A DNA stretch of 7,713 nucleotides from Gammaproteobacteria bacterium (GCA_007571115.1 RKSA01000214.1:1-7713), one strand, 5' to 3'; numbered from the stretch's first letter, positions 1 to 6,925 are shown. Made by a program: numbers and translations. The notes: generated by a model from the letters alone, not told the origin.

Positions 1-478
1 CCATCGTGGACGCGAGAATGCTGCTGAGAATCCACACTTTCAGCGATTCCAGCTCTGCCTTGGTCGCCATGTGCTTCATCTGGCCCGCAATGCTTTCCTT
101 GAAACCAGTCACCGTTTCCTGCATCCGGCCGGCAATGCTTTTCTCGAATTCCTGCATCTGCTCGGCAATGCTTTTCTCGAAATCGGTGAATTTGCCATCG
201 ATCGAGTTGAACCTGGCATCCATTGCCTCGAATCTAGCATCCACTGCCGCGAACCTGGCCTCGAACTTGGCATCCATCGCCTCGAACCTGGCGTCTACCG
301 CCTTGAACCCCGTTTCAAGCTTGCACTCGAGTTGCCCCACTTCACGAGCCAGATCCGCCTTGGTTGCCAGCGGGGCGGTCGCAGCGGCGATGGTGGCAGC
401 GATGGCATCTGCGTGACTGCGTTCCATTCCGGACTCTTCCAGTTCCTGCATTGCAGCGAGTATATCCCATGTTTCCAT
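1..478 (-). CDS. Coiled-coil protein, DUF1640/CCDC90-like (3' end beyond window)
   Basis: The reading frame is open from the ATG at 478-476 to the left edge, giving 159 residues without a stop, so the C-terminus is missing. A strong Shine-Dalgarno GGAGG (484-488) lies 5 bases upstream of the start. The N-terminus (METWDILAAMQELEESGMER) followed by ATKADLA at about 38-44 resembles bacterial DUF1640/CCDC90-type proteins: a short helical head, a coiled-coil stalk and a C-terminal membrane anchor. Here the stalk has about six seven-residue repeats of the form F-x-A-M/V-D-A-R/K (about 58-97), then longer units with F-E-K-S-I-A (100-134), then a second ATKAEL (138-143). The last visible residues (LKVWILSSILAS) become hydrophobic, as expected for the start of the anchor. 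The role of the family in bacteria is not established. It is 164 bases downstream of the DUF5916 gene and may have its own transcription start. Coding is certain; the family is likely. Confidence 0.82.
   Translation of the reverse strand, partial: METWDILAAMQELEESGMERSHADAIAATIAAATAPLATKADLAREVGQLECKLETGFKAVDARFEAMDAKFEARFAAVDARFEAMDARFNSIDGKFTDFEKSIAEQMQEFEKSIAGRMQETVTGFKESIAGQMKHMATKAELESLKVWILSSILASTM
85..320 (-). repeat. Coiled-coil-encoding repeats (7-residue and 11/15-residue units)
   Basis: Within the coiled-coil gene, about 195-310 holds several 21-base units coding F-x-A-M/V-D-A-R/K, with one extra four-residue step (FEAR) that acts as a heptad stutter. Positions 85-181 hold longer units: a 19-base string (cggcaatgcttttctcgaa) is identical at 130-148 and 163-181, 33 bases (11 codons) apart, and a diverged third copy lies at about 85-103, 45 bases (15 codons) away. 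All units keep the reading frame. Confidence 0.75.
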
Positions 479-488
479 GATTACCTCC

Positions 489-504
489 AGTTTTCGGCAA
501 AACT
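489..504. repeat. Perfect 6-bp inverted repeat touching the ribosome binding site
   Basis: The + strand reads AGTTTT-CGGC-AAAACT: arms 489-494 and 499-504 with a four-base loop. It abuts the GGAGG (484-488) of the coiled-coil gene. In that gene's mRNA the hairpin would end one base before the GG of GGAGG. It could be an operator, a translation-modulating hairpin or chance; the arms are short and AT-rich. Confidence 0.35.
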
Positions 505-535
505 CCCCCATCACGAGGGCGCAACAGGCGCTCTT

Positions 536-550
536 GCGTGACTTTCACGC
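536..550. repeat. Perfect 6-bp inverted repeat in the gap between coiled-coil and DUF5916 genes
   Basis: GCGTGA-CTT-TCACGC, arms 536-541 and 545-550 with a three-base loop. It lies 57 bases upstream of the coiled-coil gene start. No T-run follows on either strand, so it is not a standard intrinsic terminator. It may be a protein-binding palindrome; no convincing promoter hexamers were found around it. Confidence 0.35.
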
Positions 551-603
551 CGGTAGCATGGGGTCGATTCTGCGGGAACACGCAATTTTTCGGGGAAATC
601 GTC

Positions 604-622
604 CCGGACGGTGTGCCGCCGG
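604..622 (-). other. GC-rich hairpin just after the DUF5916 stop codon
   Basis: On the minus strand CCGGCGG-CACA-CCG-t-CCGG folds into a seven-pair stem with one bulged base. It begins 20 bases after the stop codon at 645-643. There is no following U-run (the sequence continues GACGATTTCC), so at best it is a weak or Rho-assisted terminator, or an RNA 3'-end stabiliser. Confidence 0.3.
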
Positions 623-642
623 AGAGGTCGGTGCTGGGGAGG

Positions 643-2988
643 TCAGCGCTGCAACAGGTAGGAGAACTTGACGAAAAGCTGGCTGCCGTCGCGGCGCAGG
701 CCGGTGGTGTTGACGACTTCTCGTTCGCCTTCGAAATCGACGATCTCGAAATTGCTGCTGTTGGAGTTGTAGCCGAGGTGAAAGGCCGACCAGGGGTTGA
801 TGACGTAACGCAGCAGCACGTCGAAATTGAGGTTGCGCTCGTCTTCCAGCCGCGTCAGCGGGCCGCCTTCGGTTTCCTCGTACTGGGTGATGAAGCGCAG
901 CGACCACTCCCGGGTGAATTGGTAGTTCCAGTTCGTGCGGATGATCTCGTTGCGGAAGATGTGGGTGCCTGCGGAATTCTGCACCTCGGTGCGGAGATAG
1001 GTGTTGCTGATCCGCAGCCGGTCCATGGGGCGCCAGAGCGCATCGAGCGAGATTCGCGACTGGTCGGCCACATGGGGCAGGGCGGCAGGGCCCGGCACGA
1101 GGTTGAGCGCCGAGCCGCCGCGATACGTCAGGCTGAATTCGAGTGTGTTCAGGGAATTGTTGCTCAGCTCGATGCGCCAGTCGTCGTAGTCGTGGTTCTG
1201 CGTCACCATGACTCCAGGATAGTCGCCCGGTCGCAGGATCTCGTTGTAGCCCGTCCAGCCCAGGCTCAGCGAGGTCGTGTCGGTGGCGAGGGTCAGCGTC
1301 GGCCCGTTCTGGTGGAAGATCTTGGTTCCCTGCCAGTCTTCGAGGTAGACCGCGAACCAGGTCGTGCTGACGCTGTTCAGCGCGACATCGCCCGGGAAAT
1401 GCGTATAGGTGATGCGCTGGTGCCAGCCCGAGGTGTCGGGGCGGAAAAAGCGGAACATGAAGCCGAGGTCGGTGCGGAAGCCCGGGCTCGCCTCGATGAA
1501 ATGCGTATGCGTGTTCCAGTTGCGCCCGACGTGATTGAGCTGGATATTGCGCTGCACGCCGCTGTAGTTTGGGCCGCCGGCGGTGTACGGGGCCGTTTCG
1601 CTGCCGACGAGCTGTACCTGGCTGATCCAGTTCTCGGTGAGCTTGATGCGTCCGTCGAGGCTCGCGACGCGGTTGTAGCCTTCGGCGAGTCGGCGCTCGC
1701 TGAGCAGGAATCCGTAGCGATCCTGTTCGCCGACGTCGACGAAACCGCGCATGATCGCGATGTTCGCCTTTTCGCCGTTGAGCGGGTCCGCCTCGCTGCG
1801 ATTCTGGCCCGGGGCTGCGTCGTTGATGAGGATTCCACCGAAACCGAAGTTCCCCGAACGCCCGGTGAAGCGCAGGCCACCTTCGGGGTCGACGATGCGG
1901 CGCGTGAAGATCAGGGTCGAGTCGGTGGCGAAAAAGTCGGCGTTCTCGACGAAGAACGGCCGCCGCTCGGGAAATTGCACTTCGAAACGTTCGTTGACCG
2001 TTACCTGGGGCTGGTCCGACTCGACCTGGCTGAAGTCGGGGTTGAGCGTCAAGTCGAGCACCATGCTGTCGTTGAAGACGAACTTGGCGTCGACTCCGAT
2101 ATCCTGCTCGCTCGTTGCGCGAAAGCCTGGCCCGCCTGGCAGGCGCCGGTCGAGGGCATCGACTTCGCGCACGAACAGGAACGGCACGATCTGGTAGTTG
2201 TTGCCTGGCGAAACGTCGCGAATGCCGCTGAGCAGGGCGGTCTGGTTGAGGCGGCCTTCGATGTCGATCGTGTATCGCGGCCAGAACGACTGTTCTCCAA
2301 GGCGGGGGATGATCCGCGCGAACTGCACTCGCCAGAGCTGTTCGCGCGAATCGGGAAAGCGCAGGCTGCGCAAGGGGATCGCCATCCGCACCATGTAGCC
2401 CTGGCCAGTGAGTTGCCCCTCGCTGTCCCAGACGGCTTCGAGGGTCGTGTCGAAGCCGCCCCGGCGCGACGAGCCTTCGGTCCAGCGCGCATCCCACTGG
2501 ATGCCGAGCGGCGTGGCGCGGAAAGTGAACGCGGCGCGCTGGTCGTTGAAGGTGTCGATGGTGATTTCCACCGAGTCGTCACCGTCGATGTTCTCCCGGG
2601 ACGACAGGTTGGCGCGGATCCTTTCGGGCTCGCTGTCGAAAGCGAGAAACATCACGTGCAATTCGCTGCGGTCGTAGCCGAGATAGACCTCGGTGCGCTG
2701 GCTGGCGGCTTCGCCGTCGTCGGGCTCGCGCTGGATGAAGTTCTCGACCTTGCTCATCGAGCGCGCCAGTGCGGTGGCAGGCGCCATGCCGACGAAATCC
2801 TCCATGGCCGGAGCAGCGTCGATTTCGGCAATCACCAGGCTTTCCTGGGCGAATGCCTGCGGGCCAGGCCAAGGCGCCAGGGCGGCTAGCAGCAGCCCTG
2901 GCAGTAACCGCCCTGCCAGTAATCGCCCGAGTCTGCGCAAGGTTTCGTGCAAGGTTCCGGGCAAGGTGCTGGCGCCTCCCTCACTCAC
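643..2988 (-). CDS. Secreted CBM9-like / DUF5916 outer-membrane protein
   Basis: 781 residues from the GTG at 2988. A signal peptide is clear: Arg-rich N-region, Leu/Ala-rich core (about 22-39), and cleavage A-F-A|Q after residue 47. Residues about 50-240 look like the CBM9-like (DOMON-type) beta-sandwich that precedes DUF5916. Residues about 265-781 match the DUF5916 barrel, with its conserved NPDFSQVESD (316-325), FPERRPFF (339-346) followed by ENADFF, and TRR (362-364). Many alternating aromatic strands follow, and the chain ends F-S-Y-L-L-Q-R. The protein is expected in the outer membrane; its ligand or cargo is not known, and the CBM9-like fold suggests but does not prove carbohydrate contact. 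It overlaps the end of the TPR gene by 8 bases, suggesting coupled translation. The start is uncertain: a TTG at 2964-2962 (residue 9) has a better Shine-Dalgarno, GGGAGG at 2975-2980, and keeps the signal peptide. Confidence 0.9.
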   Translation of the reverse strand: MSEGGASTLPGTLHETLRRLGRLLAGRLLPGLLLAALAPWPGPQAFAQESLVIAEIDAAPAMEDFVGMAPATALARSMSKVENFIQREPDDGEAASQRTEVYLGYDRSELHVMFLAFDSEPERIRANLSSRENIDGDDSVEITIDTFNDQRAAFTFRATPLGIQWDARWTEGSSRRGGFDTTLEAVWDSEGQLTGQGYMVRMAIPLRSLRFPDSREQLWRVQFARIIPRLGEQSFWPRYTIDIEGRLNQTALLSGIRDVSPGNNYQIVPFLFVREVDALDRRLPGGPGFRATSEQDIGVDAKFVFNDSMVLDLTLNPDFSQVESDQPQVTVNERFEVQFPERRPFFVENADFFATDSTLIFTRRIVDPEGGLRFTGRSGNFGFGGILINDAAPGQNRSEADPLNGEKANIAIMRGFVDVGEQDRYGFLLSERRLAEGYNRVASLDGRIKLTENWISQVQLVGSETAPYTAGGPNYSGVQRNIQLNHVGRNWNTHTHFIEASPGFRTDLGFMFRFFRPDTSGWHQRITYTHFPGDVALNSVSTTWFAVYLEDWQGTKIFHQNGPTLTLATDTTSLSLGWTGYNEILRPGDYPGVMVTQNHDYDDWRIELSNNSLNTLEFSLTYRGGSALNLVPGPAALPHVADQSRISLDALWRPMDRLRISNTYLRTEVQNSAGTHIFRNEIIRTNWNYQFTREWSLRFITQYEETEGGPLTRLEDERNLNFDVLLRYVINPWSAFHLGYNSNSSNFEIVDFEGEREVVNTTGLRRDGSQLFVKFSYLLQR
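2896..2967 (-). repeat. Short in-frame repeats in the DUF5916 signal-peptide region
   Basis: Two adjacent repeat sets. The string gcaaggt (+ strand) occurs at 2937-2943, 2949-2955 and 2961-2967, exactly 12 bases apart, coding T-L-P-G, T-L-H-E, T-L-R-R. Next to it a 15-base unit occurs at 2896-2910 and 2911-2925 with 13 of 15 identical, coding R-L-L-A-G and R-L-L-P-G. Both periods are multiples of three. Confidence 0.6.
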
Positions 2989-4582
2989 CCAGATACTGCC
3001 TGGCTTCGCGGACGTGAGGGTGCGAGTCGTCGCTGCGCACGTCGAGATAAGCCAGGTATTTCTCCTGCGCCCTGTCCCGGTCGTTCAGCGCGGCATGGGC
3101 GCGGGCTGCGCCGAGCAGCGACAGCGGGCGGTTCGGCAACAGCAGCAGCGACTGCTCGAAGCGTTCGGCGGCCTCCCGGAACTGGCCGAAGGACAGCAGC
3201 ACTTCGCCGGTGAACTCGTGGATCGGCTTGAGCGGCTCGGCCGGGCCATTGGGAAGGGGTTCGGCCTCTTTCAGCGCGATCGCCTCATTGAGCAGCTCGA
3301 CGGCCTGCTCCTGCTGCGGCAGGCCGTTGGTGGTCAGGCCCTCGTTGAGCTGGCCTTGCGCCTGCTTCGCCAGGGAGATGGCCGCGACTTCGGCGTGCAT
3401 GACTTGCAGATCGACATCGTCGAGCCTGTTTGCAGCGCGCCGCCCGAGCATTTCCTCGACCTGCCCGGCCACGCCGAGCTCGCCAAGATGGGCGGCGCTC
3501 AGGCCGAGGGCGAGCAATTCATCATTCGTCAGTTCATCATGCAAGTCTTGCAGTTGCCAGTTTTCGCTCTCGATCACATGCCGCGCGCGCATCGTTTTCA
3601 AGGTGTTGATCGAGCGCTTGTTGCCGGGGTTTTCCGCGAGCGTTTGCTCGGTCTTGCCGATCCACATCTGCGAGGCTTCCAGGTCGCCGAGCTGCAAGTC
3701 GCCATACTGAGCCCAGGCGGCAGAATGGTTCTGGTCGCCAACGGTATCGCCGGGCTTCCACAGATCCCGTGCCGCCTGGAAGGCCGAATCGTTCCACTTC
3801 GAGACATTCTCCCACATGCCATGCTGGATGAAGATATGCGTTGGCATGTGCCTGGCGTGGGAAACGGCCGGGGCGATGTCGGCGTACTTGAGAGCCGCCT
3901 CCAGCGCGATCGGCGCGTGTACCGGGTCGTCGAAGGCGTGGATCACATAGTGGGCTGCACCGGGATGGTTATCGTTGTCCTTGAACAACTCGAGGGCCAG
4001 CGCTCCGGCGCGCATGTTGATCCGCTCGCGCATGGGCCCCGAAGCCTCCGCCCCCGCGAGCATCGAAACCGCATAGAAGGCTTTCACTTCGTCATCGTCG
4101 GGGTATTTTTCGTAGAGCTCGGCCATGGCGGCCATCCACGCCAGGCGCCGCTCGGGCATGCCGCCCGGCGCCAGCGCATAGGCTTCGGCTGCCTTGAGGA
4201 AGCCTTTTTCGCGCTCGGTCGGCGCCTTGGCGAGGCGTTCCCCGGGGGTCGCTGCAAGCCTTGCCAGCGCCTCGCCTGGGCGTTCGTCAACGGGGCCATA
4301 GAACGGGTGCTGGTAGGTAAATGCCTCGCCCCAGTACGCCAGCGCGAAATCGGGGTCGAGCTGTTGCGCCTTGTGGAACTCCTCGCGGGCCTGGGTCATG
4401 CCGAAGCTATGCAGGAAGCCGACTCCGCGCAGGAAATGCTCTTGCGCTTCGGGCGATGCCGAACTCGGGAAGTCGAAATTGCCGATCGCCTCGATTTCGG
4501 TGGCCTGTGCGGCCGGCAAGATGCACGCGGCGAGCAAAGAGCAGCAGAGTAGCAGTTTTCTCAATTCGATCATTGTGAACAT
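2981..4582 (-). CDS. Exported tetratricopeptide-repeat protein with His-rich core
   Basis: 533 residues from the ATG at 4582-4580, chosen because GGAG (4589-4592) lies 6 bases upstream and the product then begins with a signal peptide. The frame extends upstream to an ATG at 4627, but that adds 15 non-signal residues. The N-terminus has E-L-R-K, a Leu/Cys/Ala core, and A-Q-A|T cleavage after residue 27. L-A-A-C ending at Cys20 also fits a lipobox, so it may be a lipoprotein. TPR-like helix pairs lie at about 46-88 (ending L-D-P-D-F-A-L-A-Y-W-G) and about 457-515. The centre carries the family's conserved histidine motifs: HPGAAHYVIHAFDD (206-219), SHARHMPTHIF (241-251) and DQNHSAAW (283-290). 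TPR folds bind protein partners; the partner here is unknown. The overlap with the DUF5916 barrel gene points to a joint envelope role. A weak promoter-like pair on the minus strand is TTGGCA (4636-4641), 17 bases, TATGGG (4613-4618). Confidence 0.88.
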   Translation of the reverse strand: MFTMIELRKLLLCCSLLAACILPAAQATEIEAIGNFDFPSSASPEAQEHFLRGVGFLHSFGMTQAREEFHKAQQLDPDFALAYWGEAFTYQHPFYGPVDERPGEALARLAATPGERLAKAPTEREKGFLKAAEAYALAPGGMPERRLAWMAAMAELYEKYPDDDEVKAFYAVSMLAGAEASGPMRERINMRAGALALELFKDNDNHPGAAHYVIHAFDDPVHAPIALEAALKYADIAPAVSHARHMPTHIFIQHGMWENVSKWNDSAFQAARDLWKPGDTVGDQNHSAAWAQYGDLQLGDLEASQMWIGKTEQTLAENPGNKRSINTLKTMRARHVIESENWQLQDLHDELTNDELLALGLSAAHLGELGVAGQVEEMLGRRAANRLDDVDLQVMHAEVAAISLAKQAQGQLNEGLTTNGLPQQEQAVELLNEAIALKEAEPLPNGPAEPLKPIHEFTGEVLLSFGQFREAAERFEQSLLLLPNRPLSLLGAARAHAALNDRDRAQEKYLAYLDVRSDDSHPHVREARQYLGE

Positions 4583-4699
4583 GTGTGGCTCCATTCGTTT
4601 GAGGAGATATGCCCCATAGGTTGCCAAGTCCTGGCTGCCAATGCAATCGACTTGTTGCGGCGAATTGTCACGGTGCGCCGCCCTGGGGCTGCGCCAGGC

Positions 4700-5428
4700 T
4701 CATTCCGAGCGGAACGCGACGCTTTCCGCGAGCGGCACGCGCGTGGTCCGGGTTGCATTGGCCGGCACGGCGGGGTCTTCGTAGCCGAAGCTGATGCCGA
4801 ACAGGATTTTCGTTCCATCCTCCACGCCAAAGGCTTCGCGGATCAGGTCGGGGTAGTTGCGCATCGTTCCCATGGGGCAGCTATGCAGGCCGAAAGCGAC
4901 CATCGTTAGCATCAGGGTCTGGGCATACATGCCGACGTCGACCGCCACGGTGGCGCCGAATTCGGGATTCATGCCGACGAAGGCGATATGCGGGGCGTCG
5001 AAGAACTCGAAGTTGCGCAGCGCCGCCCTGGTGCGTCCGGGGCGATCGTGCCGGCCGATTCCCATCTCGGTATAGAGTGCCACCGCACATTCGACCTGGC
5101 GCTTGCGGTATTCGCCAACGAAATCGGCGCGATATTCGTAGTCGGGATTGGGGGAAACGCCGTTGACGGTATTGTCGACCATCTGGCAGCGAAGCCGGTC
5201 TTTCAAGGCGCCCGAGGCGACATAGACCTTCCACGGCTGCACATTGCAGTTGGAAGGCGCCTGCTGGGCGATGGCGAAAATCCGCTGCATGACTTCGGCA
5301 GGCACTTCACGGTCGAGGAAGCCGCGTACCGAGCGCCGCGCCGCGATGGCGTCCAGCAGTTCCATGCTGGGGTCGGCCACGCCAGCCGCAGCCGCTTGCC
5401 AAAGGTTCTTCGCAGCTACTCGGGACAT
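4700..5428 (-). CDS. Nitroreductase-family FMN oxidoreductase
   Basis: 242 residues from the ATG at 5428-5426. The frame is open further upstream, but that part lies inside the dehydrogenase gene and lacks family features; the chosen start overlaps the dehydrogenase stop by one base (TGATG). The FMN-binding signature is present: RRSVRGF (31-37), whose arginines and serine hold the FMN phosphate, then APSNCNVQPWKVYV (57-70) with the S-N-x-x-x-Q-P-W pattern, then GMYAQTLMLTMVAFGLHSCPMG (166-187) and FGISFGYED (210-218). The tail N-A-T-R-T-T-R-V-P-L-A-E-S-V is typical. These are usually homodimeric cytosolic enzymes that reduce nitro groups, quinones or enones with NAD(P)H; the real substrate cannot be read from sequence. 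An alternative start at Met22 lacks a ribosome site. Co-translation with the dehydrogenase suggests shared redox metabolism. Confidence 0.9.
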   Translation of the reverse strand: MSRVAAKNLWQAAAAGVADPSMELLDAIAARRSVRGFLDREVPAEVMQRIFAIAQQAPSNCNVQPWKVYVASGALKDRLRCQMVDNTVNGVSPNPDYEYRADFVGEYRKRQVECAVALYTEMGIGRHDRPGRTRAALRNFEFFDAPHIAFVGMNPEFGATVAVDVGMYAQTLMLTMVAFGLHSCPMGTMRNYPDLIREAFGVEDGTKILFGISFGYEDPAVPANATRTTRVPLAESVAFRSE

Positions 5429-6837
5429 CAGGCGAAGACCCGCCCCGGGCTGAGGATGCCGCGCGGGTCGAGGGCCTGTTTCAGCCCGCGCATCATGGCG
5501 ATTTCGCTGTCGCCGCGGCACCAGGTGAGGAACGGCCGCTTCATGATACCGATGCCGTGCTCGGCCGACACCGAGCCATGCAACTCGCGGATCAGTCCAT
5601 AGACGATTTCATCGAGTTGCAGGTGCAGCGAGCGCGTTTCCGCGCCCACATTGATGACGAGATGCAGGTTGCCATCGCCGACGTGGCCAAAAATGCCCAG
5701 CATCACGTCGGGCCAGCGCTGCTTGAGCCGCCTTTCTACTTCGTTGCCGAAGTGCTCCATGTCCTTTACGTTCAGGCTCACGTCGTAGGTATGCATGTAG
5801 CCGACCGTCGAGGCGACTTCGGCGGGAGCATCGCGAACCGCCCAGAGGCTCTTGATCTTGCCCGGAGCATCGGCGACGATCACTTCGTCGATCAGCCCCT
5901 TGCGGTGCGCCTCGTCGAGCATGTCGAGAAACAGCTCGCTATCGGATGCCTCGTCCTGGCCCATGCTTTCGACGAGCACGTAGAAGGCGTGGCTGTCGGG
6001 AAATGGAACGCTCGTGTGGGGAACGTGGAGATCCACCAACTGCCAGGCATTGCGCCAGAGCGCCTCGAAAGCGCTCAGATTGGCGCCGAGCCTGGCCTGG
6101 GCATGGATGAGCAGGTCGGCGACCTGCTGGAACGAGTCGATCCCGCACATCGCCACCGCGTGGCTGACGGGCTTGGGAAACAGCTTCAGCACCGCCCGGG
6201 TGACGATGCCAAGCGTGCCTTCGCTGCCGATGAACAACTGCTTGATGTCGTAGCCGGTGTTGTTCTTGCGCAGCTTGTGCAGATTGTTGATGACCGTGCC
6301 ATCGGCGAGCACCGCTTCGAGGCCGATCGTCAGCTCCCGGGTCATGCCGTAGCGGATCACGCGATTGCCGCCGGCATTGGTCGAGAGGTTGCCGCCGATC
6401 GTGCAGCTTCCCCTCGCGCCGAGATCGAGGGGGAACAGCAGATCGTGGGCATCGACCTGTTCCTGGATCGTCTGCAAGGGAGTGCCGGCCTCGACGGTGA
6501 TCGTGCTCGTGTACGGATCGATCTCGACGATCTTGTTCATTCGCGCCAGACTCAGGCAGACCTCGCCGGCCAGCGGCGCCGCAGCCGAAACGAGACCGGT
6601 CATGCCGCCCTGGGGAGCAACCGGCTGGCCTGCCTCGTGGCAGAGCGCGAGAATCGCCGAAACCTGCTCGGTGCAATCGGGCCGCAGCAGCAGGGAAGGG
6701 CGAATCGCCCGGTCCTGCATCAGGTCCTCGTAGCTGCTCGGCTCGATGTCATCGCCGTCGCGGTAGCCGGCGGGTCCGACAATCTGCTTGAGCCGCTCGA
6801 GCAGGTCGGGGCGGGGAACAATCGCTGCTTGGGTCAT
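5428..6837 (-). CDS. FAD-dependent 2-hydroxyacid dehydrogenase, GlcD / D-2-hydroxyglutarate dehydrogenase type
   Basis: 469 residues, the usual length. The start ATG at 6837-6835 has GGAG (6846-6849) 8 bases upstream. The N-terminal half is the PCMH-type FAD domain: PQGGMTGL (75-82), IGGNLSTNAGGNRVIRYG (147-164) and GSEGTLGIVT (204-213). The C-terminal half is the FAD-oxidase substrate domain with GHVGDGNLHL (384-393), SAEHGIG (424-430) and the end motif LDPRGILSPGRVF (456-468). In D-2-hydroxyglutarate dehydrogenases the two His of the first motif (here H385, H392) and the Glu of the second (E426) bind the catalytic metal; all three are present. The enzyme oxidises a D-2-hydroxyacid (D-lactate, glycolate and D-2-hydroxyglutarate are candidates) to the 2-oxoacid and passes electrons to a flavoprotein, cytochrome or quinone. 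The substrate cannot be fixed from sequence. There is no signal peptide, so it is cytosolic or membrane-associated. A weak -10-like TATGCT lies at 6890-6895 on the minus strand, without a good -35. Confidence 0.93.
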   Translation of the reverse strand: MTQAAIVPRPDLLERLKQIVGPAGYRDGDDIEPSSYEDLMQDRAIRPSLLLRPDCTEQVSAILALCHEAGQPVAPQGGMTGLVSAAAPLAGEVCLSLARMNKIVEIDPYTSTITVEAGTPLQTIQEQVDAHDLLFPLDLGARGSCTIGGNLSTNAGGNRVIRYGMTRELTIGLEAVLADGTVINNLHKLRKNNTGYDIKQLFIGSEGTLGIVTRAVLKLFPKPVSHAVAMCGIDSFQQVADLLIHAQARLGANLSAFEALWRNAWQLVDLHVPHTSVPFPDSHAFYVLVESMGQDEASDSELFLDMLDEAHRKGLIDEVIVADAPGKIKSLWAVRDAPAEVASTVGYMHTYDVSLNVKDMEHFGNEVERRLKQRWPDVMLGIFGHVGDGNLHLVINVGAETRSLHLQLDEIVYGLIRELHGSVSAEHGIGIMKRPFLTWCRGDSEIAMMRGLKQALDPRGILSPGRVFA

Positions 6838-6925
6838 GGATCAGGCTCCGCTGCAATGCATCCAGGGTCGAATCAAGGGCGGCAATGGTAGCATATGGCG
6901 CCTCGTCATTCGTGAACCAGCACAA

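Noticed and set aside
6..541. Overlapping + strand frames (6-416 and 71-541) with Leu/Ala/Ser repeats
   Set aside because: They are antisense readings of the coiled-coil repeats. The minus-strand frame has a strong ribosome site, a family-like N-terminus and a heptad pattern.
545..2497. Second minus-strand frame of 650 codons inside the DUF5916 gene
   Set aside because: Its product is Arg/Pro/Ala-rich low-complexity sequence, typical of an out-of-frame reading of GC-rich DNA.
538..2889. Open + strand frame of 783 codons opposite the DUF5916 gene
   Set aside because: The minus strand codes recognisable DUF5916 motifs and a signal peptide here. The antisense translation is Val/Asp/Glu/Arg-rich without family motifs, as expected from GC-rich third positions read on the opposite strand.
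2693..4552. Open + strand frame of 619 codons opposite the TPR and DUF5916 genes
   Set aside because: It spans two real minus-strand genes and their junction, has no ribosome site or recognisable domain, and is a GC-bias shadow.
4583..4627. Upstream ATG codons (4627, 4594) as start of the TPR gene
   Set aside because: They place extra residues before the signal peptide and lack a well-spaced ribosome site, while the ATG at 4582 has GGAG 6 bases upstream.
4583..4699. CCTGG...CCAGG hairpin after the nitroreductase stop, considered as a terminator
   Set aside because: The stem has only five pairs and no U-run follows; transcription may well continue into the TPR gene.
5557..6891. Open + strand frame of 444 codons opposite the dehydrogenase gene
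   Set aside because: The minus strand has all FAD-dehydrogenase motifs; the antisense product has no recognisable motif.
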